Shown piece by piece: positions 1 through 5,555 of a stretch of DNA of 8,900 bases. Both the position numbers and the translations under genes were made by a program. The stretch comes from Clostridiaceae bacterium. GTDB taxonomy: Bacteria > Bacillota > Clostridia > Saccharofermentanales > DTU023. Position 1 is the first letter of the stretch. Every line of letters begins with the position of its first letter. Below the pieces are notes generated by a model, which worked only from the letters and a program-made list of their open reading frames with translations, had not been told where the DNA came from and searched no databases. The DNA lies in assembly GCA_012841255.1 (NCBI GenBank), contig DUUZ01000087.1, forward strand, positions 1 to 8,900. The letters run 5' to 3'.

Positions 1-20
1 CCGAAACCCCTGACAAAACG

Positions 21-26
21 AAGGAG
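21..26 (+). promoter_or_regulatory. Ribosome binding site of the M20 peptidase gene
   Basis: AAGGAG lies six bases before the ATG at 33 and fixes that start. Too little sequence lies upstream to judge a promoter or a preceding gene. Confidence 0.8.
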
Positions 27-32
27 CAGACT

Positions 33-1364
33 ATGGAGCAAAGATTTGAAGAGGCAGCCCGCAAACTGGGCCAGGCCGTGACCTACCCCACTATTTCCAA
101 CCACGATATCAACTGCATGGACCTTTCCGTTTTCGCAGACTTTCTCGCTTTCCTGAAGGAGAGCTACCCCCTGGTCCATCAGAAGATGGATCCTGTCCTG
201 ATCAACGGCTACAGCCCGGTCTTCTGCCTGAAGGGTACCGATGCGGATAAGCTTCCCGTAATCTTCTTGGCCCACTATGACGTGGTGCCGGCCCTGGAGG
301 AGGGCTGGCCGCACGGCGGCCCCTTCTCGGGGGCAATTTCAGATGGCCGGATCTGGGGCAGGGGCTCCCTTGACAATAAGAGTTCAATCATCGGCCTCCT
401 GGAAACCTTCGAATGGCTTTTGGAGGAAGGCTTTGTCCCCCGGCGGGATCTGTGGCTGGCCTTCGGTTTTGACGAGGAAGTCAACGGCAGGAACGGGGCC
501 CAGGAGATCGTCAAGTGGTTTGCTGATAAAAATATCCGTTTTGAATTTGTTTTGGATGAAGGCGGCGCCGTCGCCGACGGCTCCATGATGGGAATCGGGG
601 AGACCATAGCGGTCATCGGCCTGGCTGAAAAGGCCAATGCCAGCTTCGAATTCACCTTCACCGGGGAGGAAGGGCATTCTTCGACCCCTCCGGCCCACAC
701 CAGCCTGGGCCGGATGGCAGAGTTCATCAATAAGGTGGAGCGCAGTCCCATGCCCGTCCGGATGACCGAGACTGTGGAGGCCATGCTGGTCAGTCTGGCC
801 CCTTATATGCCGGGCATCCAGGGGAAGGTCCTGAAAAATCCCAGGCTCTTTTTTCCGCTTTTGAAAAAGACTCTCCTTAAAAAGAAACAGACCGCTGCCA
901 TGCTCCGCACGACGGTCGCCTTCACCATGAGCCAGAGCGGCTCGGCGCCCAACGTCCTGCCCAAGGAGGCCCGGTGCACGGCCAATCTGCGGATTTTGCA
1001 GGGCGATTCAGTGGCCGGGGTCCTGGCCCACATCAAGAGGGTGTCGGGAATGGACTATGAGGTCCGGCCCATCGCCTCCGAAGAACCGTCCCGGGTCGCA
1101 TCGACCCGTTCCAAGGCCTACGGGCATCTGGGGCAGACCATTGAGAAATTCTTCCCGGGCGCCGTCACCATGCCCTATCTCATGGCCGGCGGGACGGACA
1201 GCCGCTACTATGAGGACCTGGCAGACGATGTCTACCGCTTCCAGCCCGTGCGGCTGTCAGAGCTGGAAATGGGTATCATTCACGGGACAGGCGAGTACCT
1301 GTCAACCGACAATGTAGAGCGCATGATCCGTTTTTACAGGGAATTTATTCTGACACTCGATTAG
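33..1364 (+). CDS. M20-family zinc metallopeptidase / amidohydrolase (PM20D1 / carboxypeptidase S-like)
   Basis: A complete 443-residue cytoplasmic protein without signal peptide or membrane segment. The M20 metal-binding pattern is intact: H81 and D83 in AHYDVVP, the bridging aspartate D114 in GSLDNKSS, the catalytic/metal pair E148-E149 in DEEVNG, D175 in LDEGG, and C-terminal H417 in IIHGTGEYLS. H215 (GEEGHSSTPP) opens the lid/dimerisation domain, roughly residues 205-330. The GGTDSRYY motif at 386-393 and the overall length fit the PM20D1/carboxypeptidase S branch, which hydrolyses peptides or N-acyl amino acids in other organisms; the substrate here cannot be told. The start is supported by AAGGAG six bases upstream. 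The gene converges on the transporter gene and their 3' ends overlap by 20 bp. No functional tie to the electron-transfer genes is evident. Family confident, substrate unknown. Confidence 0.93.
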   Translation: MEQRFEEAARKLGQAVTYPTISNHDINCMDLSVFADFLAFLKESYPLVHQKMDPVLINGYSPVFCLKGTDADKLPVIFLAHYDVVPALEEGWPHGGPFSGAISDGRIWGRGSLDNKSSIIGLLETFEWLLEEGFVPRRDLWLAFGFDEEVNGRNGAQEIVKWFADKNIRFEFVLDEGGAVADGSMMGIGETIAVIGLAEKANASFEFTFTGEEGHSSTPPAHTSLGRMAEFINKVERSPMPVRMTETVEAMLVSLAPYMPGIQGKVLKNPRLFFPLLKKTLLKKKQTAAMLRTTVAFTMSQSGSAPNVLPKEARCTANLRILQGDSVAGVLAHIKRVSGMDYEVRPIASEEPSRVASTRSKAYGHLGQTIEKFFPGAVTMPYLMAGGTDSRYYEDLADDVYRFQPVRLSELEMGIIHGTGEYLSTDNVERMIRFYREFILTLD

Positions 1365-2256
1365 AGGATGAGGCCGTCCCGGCCCTGCGGGGAACAAGGT
1401 AATCCACCAGCATATTGAGCCCGATGCCTCCGGTAATGACCAGGCCTCCGATGAAGGAACGGTCGGCCTTGAACTGGCCGGAGGCCAGGTCCAGCACGAT
1501 GCCGGAGGCCACCTGGCCTGCAAAGGTCAGGACGGTCAGGCTGAACTGGGAGATTTTCGGGACCAGAATATTGAAGAGGACCACACCGAAAACACCCAGG
1601 ATCCCGCCCAGGTAAGCCCAGAAGGGATAGCCCCCCGAAAAAGAGAAACCGCGGAAGGCGGGCGAGGCAAAAAAGGCGATGATGATGGTGACCGGCAGGC
1701 CGGCCAGGTGGTTGACAAAGGAGCCGGGCATGGCCCCGATCCGTTCAGCCAGGCGGGCGTTGATGGACCGGGAAATGACGATGACCACCCCCGTGAGGAG
1801 CGAGAACCAGACGGCCAGGGCCGCCTCCAGCACCGAGTTGTCCAGCATGATGACGATGCCGGCCAGGCAGAAGACCAGGCCGATCAGGCTGGATTTCTTG
1901 AAAGGCCGGCGGACCATGCCCATCCAACCCGTACTGTCGACCAGAACCGAGGTGACGGTCTGGCCCAAAAGGCCCAGGGCCACGATGCTGGTCATGCTGA
2001 TCCGGCCGAAGGCAAAGACGTTGAAAAGCGTGGTGGCCACCCCGATGACGCCGCCCAGATAAAACCACCAGGGGGAGCGGGAACGGGGCAGGGGTTTTTC
2101 CTTGCGGATAAGGGCCATGACAAGGGCGAAGAGGACGCCGACGGCGTGGATGATGACGGCCGCCGTGTACATATCGTAAAAGCCGGACAGACTGCCGTTG
2201 ATTGAGATCATGACCGACAGGAGAACCCCTGTCAGCAAAGCAAGAAGCTGATACAA
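1345..2256 (-). CDS. DMT-superfamily transporter, DUF606 / YdcZ-like, two-repeat form
   Basis: A 303-residue, very hydrophobic protein with about ten predicted membrane helices in two homologous halves. The halves share a matching signature: GLLGQTVTSVLVD in the first and TFAGQVASGIVLDL in the second. The opening MYQLLALLTGVLLSVMISIN and the paired G-Q-x-x-x-S motifs are typical of the DUF606/YdcZ group, which belongs to the drug/metabolite transporter (EamA-like) superfamily. The gene starts with TTG at 2256, preceded by a purine-rich AAGGGGGG ribosome site eight bases away, which supports this unusual start codon. The 3' end overlaps the convergent peptidase gene by 20 bp. The 5' end is divergent from eetA across a 57-base gap, so the two could share regulation. 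Substrate not predictable from sequence. Confidence 0.88.
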   Translation of the reverse strand: MYQLLALLTGVLLSVMISINGSLSGFYDMYTAAVIIHAVGVLFALVMALIRKEKPLPRSRSPWWFYLGGVIGVATTLFNVFAFGRISMTSIVALGLLGQTVTSVLVDSTGWMGMVRRPFKKSSLIGLVFCLAGIVIMLDNSVLEAALAVWFSLLTGVVIVISRSINARLAERIGAMPGSFVNHLAGLPVTIIIAFFASPAFRGFSFSGGYPFWAYLGGILGVFGVVLFNILVPKISQFSLTVLTFAGQVASGIVLDLASGQFKADRSFIGGLVITGGIGLNMLVDYLVPRRAGTASSSNRVSE

Positions 2257-2264
2257 ATTTTCTT

Positions 2265-2272
2265 CCCCCCTT
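2265..2272 (-). promoter_or_regulatory. Ribosome binding site deciding the TTG start of the DMT transporter
   Basis: On the - strand the sequence reads AAGGGGGG followed by eight bases and then TTG at 2256. It is the only good ribosome site near the N-terminus and supports TTG as the true start. Confidence 0.6.
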
Positions 2273-2274
2273 CG

Positions 2275-2294
2275 CCCGATTATACCCGATTATA
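2275..2294. repeat. Tandem 10-bp direct repeat in the divergent DMT/eetA control region
   Basis: CCCGATTATA occurs twice without a gap (2275-2284 and 2285-2294), so the copies are one helical turn apart. On the - strand each copy contains TATAAT (2279-2284 and 2289-2294), a perfect -10 hexamer facing the DMT transporter gene. On the + strand the repeat covers the place where a -35 element for the eetA promoter would fall. It may be an operator or simply duplicated promoter material; the sequence alone does not decide. Confidence 0.5.
2289..2294 (-). promoter_or_regulatory. Possible -10 element for the DMT transporter gene
   Basis: The - strand reads TATAAT here, about 32 bases upstream of the TTG start, leaving room for the ribosome site. 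A second TATAAT at 2279-2284 is less likely because transcripts from it would begin almost inside the ribosome site. No convincing -35 hexamer is visible for either. Confidence 0.35.
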
Positions 2295-2299
2295 TTGGC

Positions 2300-2305
2300 T
2301 ATAAT
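2300..2305 (+). promoter_or_regulatory. -10 element of the putative eetAB promoter
   Basis: A perfect TATAAT ends eight bases before the eetA ATG. No good -35 hexamer is present at a 16-18 bp distance (CGATTA at 17 bp), so the promoter may need an activator, possibly bound at the adjacent tandem repeat. ATTATA at 2289-2294 forms an inverted repeat with it around TTGGC. A start site at the usual distance would fall at about 2311-2314. Confidence 0.5.
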
Positions 2306-2313
2306 ATCTTGTA

Positions 2314-2754
2314 ATGAAAGATTCAAGGACACAAGCGACAAGAGCGGATCTTCCCTGGTACCGCTCCCTGCGGCCGGGTGATGCCCTGATAGCCCTGGTC
2401 ATCATCCTGACGGCCTTGGGGCTTCTGGCCCTGAACAGCCGGGCCAAAAACGAGCCCTCGGATTATGTTGTCCTGGTCAGCGAGGGCCAGGTCATCCGCC
2501 GCTGGACTGCCGGACAGCTGGGAAAACCGGGGGAAGAGGAAGTGGAAGCCCGGGGCTACCACTATCTGCTGGAGTGGGGGGAAGGCCGGATCCGTTTTGC
2601 CGGGGCCGACTGCCCCGACAAGGTCTGTGTCCGTACGGGCTGGATCGGCCGGGGCGGGAGCATTGCCGCCTGCATTCCCGGCGGCCTGGTCCTGAAGGCC
2701 GAGCGGGCGGGTGAACCGGTGGGCACCGATGACTCCGATGTGGTGATCCGATGA
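2314..2754 (+). CDS. eetA: EetA-like membrane-anchored NusG domain II protein
   Basis: A 146-residue protein with a short basic N-terminus, one membrane helix (about residues 23-41) and an extracytoplasmic NusG domain II (about 50-144). The family signature is clear: ADCPDKVCVRTGWI (98-111) followed by AACIPGGLVL, with three cysteines C100, C105 and C120. In Listeria monocytogenes the NusG-II protein EetA works with EetB in flavin-based extracellular electron transfer, thought to help pass electrons from the quinone pool to outside flavins; its exact chemistry is unresolved. It overlaps eetB by four bases (ATGA), implying coupled translation. No ribosome site precedes the ATG, a TATAAT ends only eight bases upstream, and an in-frame stop at 2302 excludes an upstream start, so leaderless translation is possible. 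Family confident; EetA role inferred from its neighbours. Confidence 0.87.
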   Translation: MKDSRTQATRADLPWYRSLRPGDALIALVIILTALGLLALNSRAKNEPSDYVVLVSEGQVIRRWTAGQLGKPGEEEVEARGYHYLLEWGEGRIRFAGADCPDKVCVRTGWIGRGGSIAACIPGGLVLKAERAGEPVGTDDSDVVIR

Positions 2755-3317
2755 CAGGCAAAGGACAGAAGGAAAGCTCCCTTGCCCTGCAAAGACGGGT
2801 CCGCCGCCTGACGCTTGATGCCATGCTGGTCGCTTTGGCCCTGGTCTTCTCCCTTCTGGAACGCTTCATCCCCCTGGAACTGATCGTCCCCGTGCCGGGC
2901 CTGAAACTGGGCCTGGCCAATATTGTGACCCTGGTGGCCCTCATGCGCCTGGAATTTTGGGATGCCCTGGCCATTGTGCTGGTCCGGGTCATGATCATGG
3001 CGGCGCTGACCGGGATCACCACCATGCTCTTCTCCCTGGGCGGCGGCCTTTTGGCCCTTCTGGTCATGTGGATGCTGAAGCAGGGGGAGGGGCACTGGCT
3101 GTCGGTCATCGGCATCAGCATGGCGGGCGCGGCCGCCCACAATATCGGGCAGGTGGCCGTGGCAAGCTGGGTGATCGGGGAGCCCAGGCTCATGATCACC
3201 TATCTGCCCCCGCTTCTTCTGACGGGGCTGGCTACGGGGATTTTGACAGGAACGGCGGCGGGCCCGGTCATCCGGAATCTGGGAAAACTGACCCTCCCGG
3301 ACCGGGACCCTCTTTGA
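2751..3317 (+). CDS. eetB: EetB-like Gx transporter family membrane protein
   Basis: A 188-residue integral membrane protein with about five to six helices. It carries the Gx-transporter / 'heptaprenyl diphosphate synthase component I' signature: LERFIP, then PGLKLGLANIVTL (49-61), FSLGGGLLALLVMWM (94-108) and AAAHNIGQ (127-134). The old enzyme name is misleading: the fold resembles substrate-binding (S) components of ECF transporters and no prenyl-synthase motif is present. In Listeria the homologue EetB is needed with EetA for extracellular electron transfer. The ATG sits inside the end of eetA (ATGA overlap), so the pair is one transcription and translation unit. Its stop is only seven bases from that of the convergent apbE, leaving no room for a separate terminator. 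Family confident; role in electron export inferred from context. Confidence 0.87.
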   Translation: MTGKGQKESSLALQRRVRRLTLDAMLVALALVFSLLERFIPLELIVPVPGLKLGLANIVTLVALMRLEFWDALAIVLVRVMIMAALTGITTMLFSLGGGLLALLVMWMLKQGEGHWLSVIGISMAGAAAHNIGQVAVASWVIGEPRLMITYLPPLLLTGLATGILTGTAAGPVIRNLGKLTLPDRDPL

Positions 3318-3324
3318 TCAGAAT

Positions 3325-4374
3325 TTAACGGTAGGCCGCGAAACCCGGACTCTCGGTCAGGGATCCGTCCGGCAGACACCAGAGGGCCTCCGTATCGGGC
3401 AGGGAGGCAATGAGTTCTTGCCCTTCTTCCAGTTCCAGATTGAAAAGTGCAGTTGAGAGGATGTCGGCCAGGCCCGAATCCGGGGTGACTATGGTCACCG
3501 AAAGGTAGCGGTTCTCCGGGAAAAGGCTGTCCGGGTCGATGATGTGGTGATAGGCTTTGCCGTCCACCACGTAGAAGCGCTCATTGACGCCGCTGGTGAC
3601 GACCGACAGTCCGTCGATGTTCAGTGTGGTCAGATAGCCTTCCCCCTCAGGATCTGGATTCTCCACACTGACCCTCCAGTAGTCGCCTTCATCGTTCCTG
3701 CGGCCGATGGCCCGGACATTGCCGCCCACGGAAATCAGGAGGTGGCGGGTTCCCCGCTCTTCGGAGTGGCGGGCAGCCTGTTCAACGGCATAGCCCTTGG
3801 CCACGGCTCCCACATCCAGGCGCATGGCGGGATCCAGAAGCTCGACCGTACCTTTTTCCATGTCGATGACCAGGTCCTCCATGGAGGCGTGCCGGCCGGC
3901 TTCAGCCAGAAGGTCCCGGGGCGGCAGGGCGGCGGATTCAGGCTCGAAAAGACCGGCCTCCCGGTAGCGGTGCCAGATTGAGAAAACCGAGCCCATGGTG
4001 ATGTTGACCCGGCCCCGGGTGAGTTCATAGCTGTCCCTGGCAAAAAGCAGCATGCCGATGATACGGGGATCGGCCGCGACGGGTCCCTGGCCTGCCTTTT
4101 CGTTGATGTCGTGGAGGTTGACTATTCCGGGGTAGCTCTTGTAGATATCGTAGAGCTGGTGGTAGACTTCCAGATCGTCTTTTAAGAGCTGGACCTCTTT
4201 TTCGAAATCTTCCTTTTTATCGGCATAGCCGATGATCTGGGTCAGGGTGTCGAAAAGCCCGATGAATTCCGCCTCATAGCGGACGGGCCCTGAAGGTTTA
4301 CCCGGCCCCGCACAGGCGGGGAGAAAGGATAGTGTCAGAATGATGAGGACAAGGACTGTAAAGTTTCGTTTCAT
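3325..4374 (-). CDS. apbE: FAD:protein FMN transferase (ApbE/FmnB), exported lipoprotein
   Basis: A 349-residue protein with a lipoprotein signal peptide: a charged start, a hydrophobic core and a lipobox ending in Cys21 (LPAC). This places the enzyme on the outer face of the membrane. ApbE motifs occur in order: VNLHDIN (85-91), DVGAVAKGYAVE (187-198), SVGGNV (215-220), SGVNER (261-266), HHIIDP (276-281) and ADILSTALFNL (303-313), whose D304 and S307/T308 correspond to the Mg/flavin site. ApbE enzymes split FAD and attach FMN through a phosphoester to Thr/Ser of a target motif. The gene upstream in the same direction encodes a lipoprotein with two such motifs, the obvious substrate; this matches FmnB and PplA in Listeria. 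The 76-base gap to pplA holds a stable hairpin. The ribosome site is weak. All key motifs are intact and the length is normal. Confidence 0.95.
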   Translation of the reverse strand: MKRNFTVLVLIILTLSFLPACAGPGKPSGPVRYEAEFIGLFDTLTQIIGYADKKEDFEKEVQLLKDDLEVYHQLYDIYKSYPGIVNLHDINEKAGQGPVAADPRIIGMLLFARDSYELTRGRVNITMGSVFSIWHRYREAGLFEPESAALPPRDLLAEAGRHASMEDLVIDMEKGTVELLDPAMRLDVGAVAKGYAVEQAARHSEERGTRHLLISVGGNVRAIGRRNDEGDYWRVSVENPDPEGEGYLTTLNIDGLSVVTSGVNERFYVVDGKAYHHIIDPDSLFPENRYLSVTIVTPDSGLADILSTALFNLELEEGQELIASLPDTEALWCLPDGSLTESPGFAAYR

Positions 4375-4392
4375 GGCTTTCCCGGATATGGA

Positions 4393-4424
4393 AACAGGCT
4401 GTCCCCGTCAAGGAACAGCCTGTT
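4393..4424 (-). terminator. Intercistronic hairpin between pplA and apbE (attenuator or processing site)
   Basis: A perfect 10-bp inverted repeat, AACAGGCTGT at 4393-4402 against ACAGCCTGTT at 4415-4424, encloses a 12-base loop. In the transcribed (-) direction it follows the pplA stop by 26 bases and is trailed only by UUCC, not a proper U-tract. A partial terminator or an mRNA 3'-end stabiliser that lowers apbE relative to pplA is therefore more likely than a full terminator. Confidence 0.55.
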
Positions 4425-4450
4425 GGGTGGAAGGGACATAAGGCCTTCTG

Positions 4451-5458
4451 CTATTTGGCAGTCAGGGAGGCCTTTTCGACAACCTCGATCATGTCGGTCA
4501 CGGTCACGGTGCAGGAAGAGGCCAGGTCGCTGTCCTTTGCAGGTGCGCCGTCGGTCAGCTTGATGCCCTTGATTTCAGACAGGGTCTTGCCCACGGTGTA
4601 GTTGGCGAAGGCTGCCGCCTGCTCGTACCATTCCTTGCCGATGGAGGAGGCTTTCTTCATGCCATACTCGTCGCCCAGTTCATTCTTGGTCTTGATGGGG
4701 GCGTTGATATCGGTCGCGATGACGCCGTCCTTGATCTCGAACTTGGCCTGGGAGGCATTGATGATGCATGAGGTGACCTTGCCGTCGGCACCGAAGGTGG
4801 TGGCAGCATAGAAGTTGTAGGCCAGTGCGCTTGCCGGCTTATCGCCTTCAGCCTTGACGACCGACTGTTTGCCGGATCCGGAGATTCCAAGGCCCAGCTT
4901 GTCGCCGGCCTTGGCACCCAGATCCTGGGCGCTTTCAACGGCCTTGACGACCGCACCCTGGAAGGGGGCGACAGAAAGGGTCATGGAGGAGGCCAGATCG
5001 GTATCGGCCGGCTTGCCTTCCGTGACTGCCATGTTCTTGACTTCGCTGACGGTTTTTCCGACACAGTACTGGGCGAAGGCCGCAGCCTGTTCAAACCATT
5101 CCTTGCCGATCGACGAGGCCTTTTTCATGCCATAGTCGTCGCCGCGTTCGTTCTTGGTCTTGAAGGTGGTCTCGGGAGCGGTCAGGATCTCCGAGTCTGC
5201 CGTAAATTCAAATGTGGATTGCAGGGCGTCAAAGGCACAGTTGAGAATTTTCCCGTCCTTATCCACCATGACGGCCGCCACATAGGTCTGGGTGTCCACT
5301 TTACCGTTTTCGCCGTCTTTGGGATCAGCGGAGTTGTAGTTGCTGAAGACGACGCCGATGCCTGTTTTGACACCGTCGGTTGTCGCGGGCTTTTTGCCGC
5401 AGGCAACAAGCCCGAAGGCCAGGACCGCGACAAGGGCGATTACGAGTATTTTTTTCAT
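4451..5458 (-). CDS. pplA: PplA-like secreted lipoprotein with two FMN-binding (flavinylated) domains
   Basis: A 335-residue lipoprotein. The start at 5458 is set by AGGAGGAG seven bases upstream and by a classic signal peptide ending in the lipobox LVAC (Cys20); an open frame extending to 5581 would hide the signal peptide and overlap dmkA. The mature protein is a tandem duplication, about residues 31-180 and 187-335. The cores at 99-140 and 255-296 are 34/42 identical by my count and share YGMKKASSIGKEW. Each repeat ends with D-L-A-S-S-x-T (D154...T160 and D311...T317), which aligns with the ApbE target pattern DxxSGAT known from NqrC; T160 and T317 are the predicted covalent FMN sites. Listeria PplA is likewise a surface lipoprotein flavinylated at two sites that passes electrons to extracellular acceptors. 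It has its own strong promoter and lies directly before apbE. Flavinylation is inferred, not shown. Confidence 0.9.
   Translation of the reverse strand: MKKILVIALVAVLAFGLVACGKKPATTDGVKTGIGVVFSNYNSADPKDGENGKVDTQTYVAAVMVDKDGKILNCAFDALQSTFEFTADSEILTAPETTFKTKNERGDDYGMKKASSIGKEWFEQAAAFAQYCVGKTVSEVKNMAVTEGKPADTDLASSMTLSVAPFQGAVVKAVESAQDLGAKAGDKLGLGISGSGKQSVVKAEGDKPASALAYNFYAATTFGADGKVTSCIINASQAKFEIKDGVIATDINAPIKTKNELGDEYGMKKASSIGKEWYEQAAAFANYTVGKTLSEIKGIKLTDGAPAKDSDLASSCTVTVTDMIEVVEKASLTAK
4571..4696 (-). repeat. Core of second FMN-domain repeat of pplA
   Basis: Encodes residues 255-296, the conserved core of the C-terminal flavin domain. It matches the segment at 5039-5164 with 34 of 42 residues identical, and the DNA is also visibly similar around the SSIGKEW codons. 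Confidence 0.85.
5039..5164 (-). repeat. Core of first FMN-domain repeat of pplA
   Basis: Encodes residues 99-140, the counterpart of 4571-4696, offset by 156 codons. The two copies differ mainly at conservative positions (F/Y, D/E, V/L, V/I), indicating a duplicated domain under constraint. Confidence 0.85.
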
Positions 5459-5465
5459 AGGATTT

Positions 5466-5473
5466 CTCCTCCT
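5466..5473 (-). promoter_or_regulatory. Strong ribosome binding site of pplA
   Basis: AGGAGGAG on the - strand, seven bases before the ATG at 5458. It is by far the best ribosome site in the locus and implies high PplA output. Confidence 0.85.
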
Positions 5474-5497
5474 GTTGATGGCTTTACCACAGACGAT

Positions 5498-5526
5498 ATT
5501 ATAATAAAGCCTTTTTCGAAATTCAA
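5498..5526 (-). promoter_or_regulatory. Sigma-A-type promoter of pplA
   Basis: On the - strand TTGAAT (5521-5526) is followed by a 17-base spacer and a perfect TATAAT (5498-5503). An AT-rich stretch upstream (about 5527-5550), including A- and T-runs, could act as an UP element. The predicted start near 5491 gives a 5' leader of roughly 33 bases carrying the ribosome site. It lies in the 97-base gap after dmkA, so pplA-apbE can be transcribed independently of ndh2-dmkB-dmkA. Confidence 0.75.
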
Positions 5527-5555
5527 TAATTTCATTAAAAATTTGCGGAGTATTT

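Noticed and set aside
1..20. Tail of an upstream gene (possible stop TGA at 11-13)
   Set aside because: Only three preceding codons are visible, too few to support a gene.
1708..2205. 165-codon + strand frame opposite the DMT transporter
   Set aside because: Extremely Asp/Gly/Gln-rich shadow of the transporter gene, without a ribosome site.
3295..3307. TCCCGG/CCGGGA palindrome near the eetB end, considered as a bidirectional terminator
   Set aside because: The loop would be one base, only about four pairs could form, and no clear U-tract follows in either direction.
2751..3317. eetB as a true heptaprenyl diphosphate synthase subunit
   Set aside because: The family carries that name historically, but this is an integral membrane protein without aspartate-rich prenyl-synthase motifs; the actual synthase is encoded at 6483-7472.
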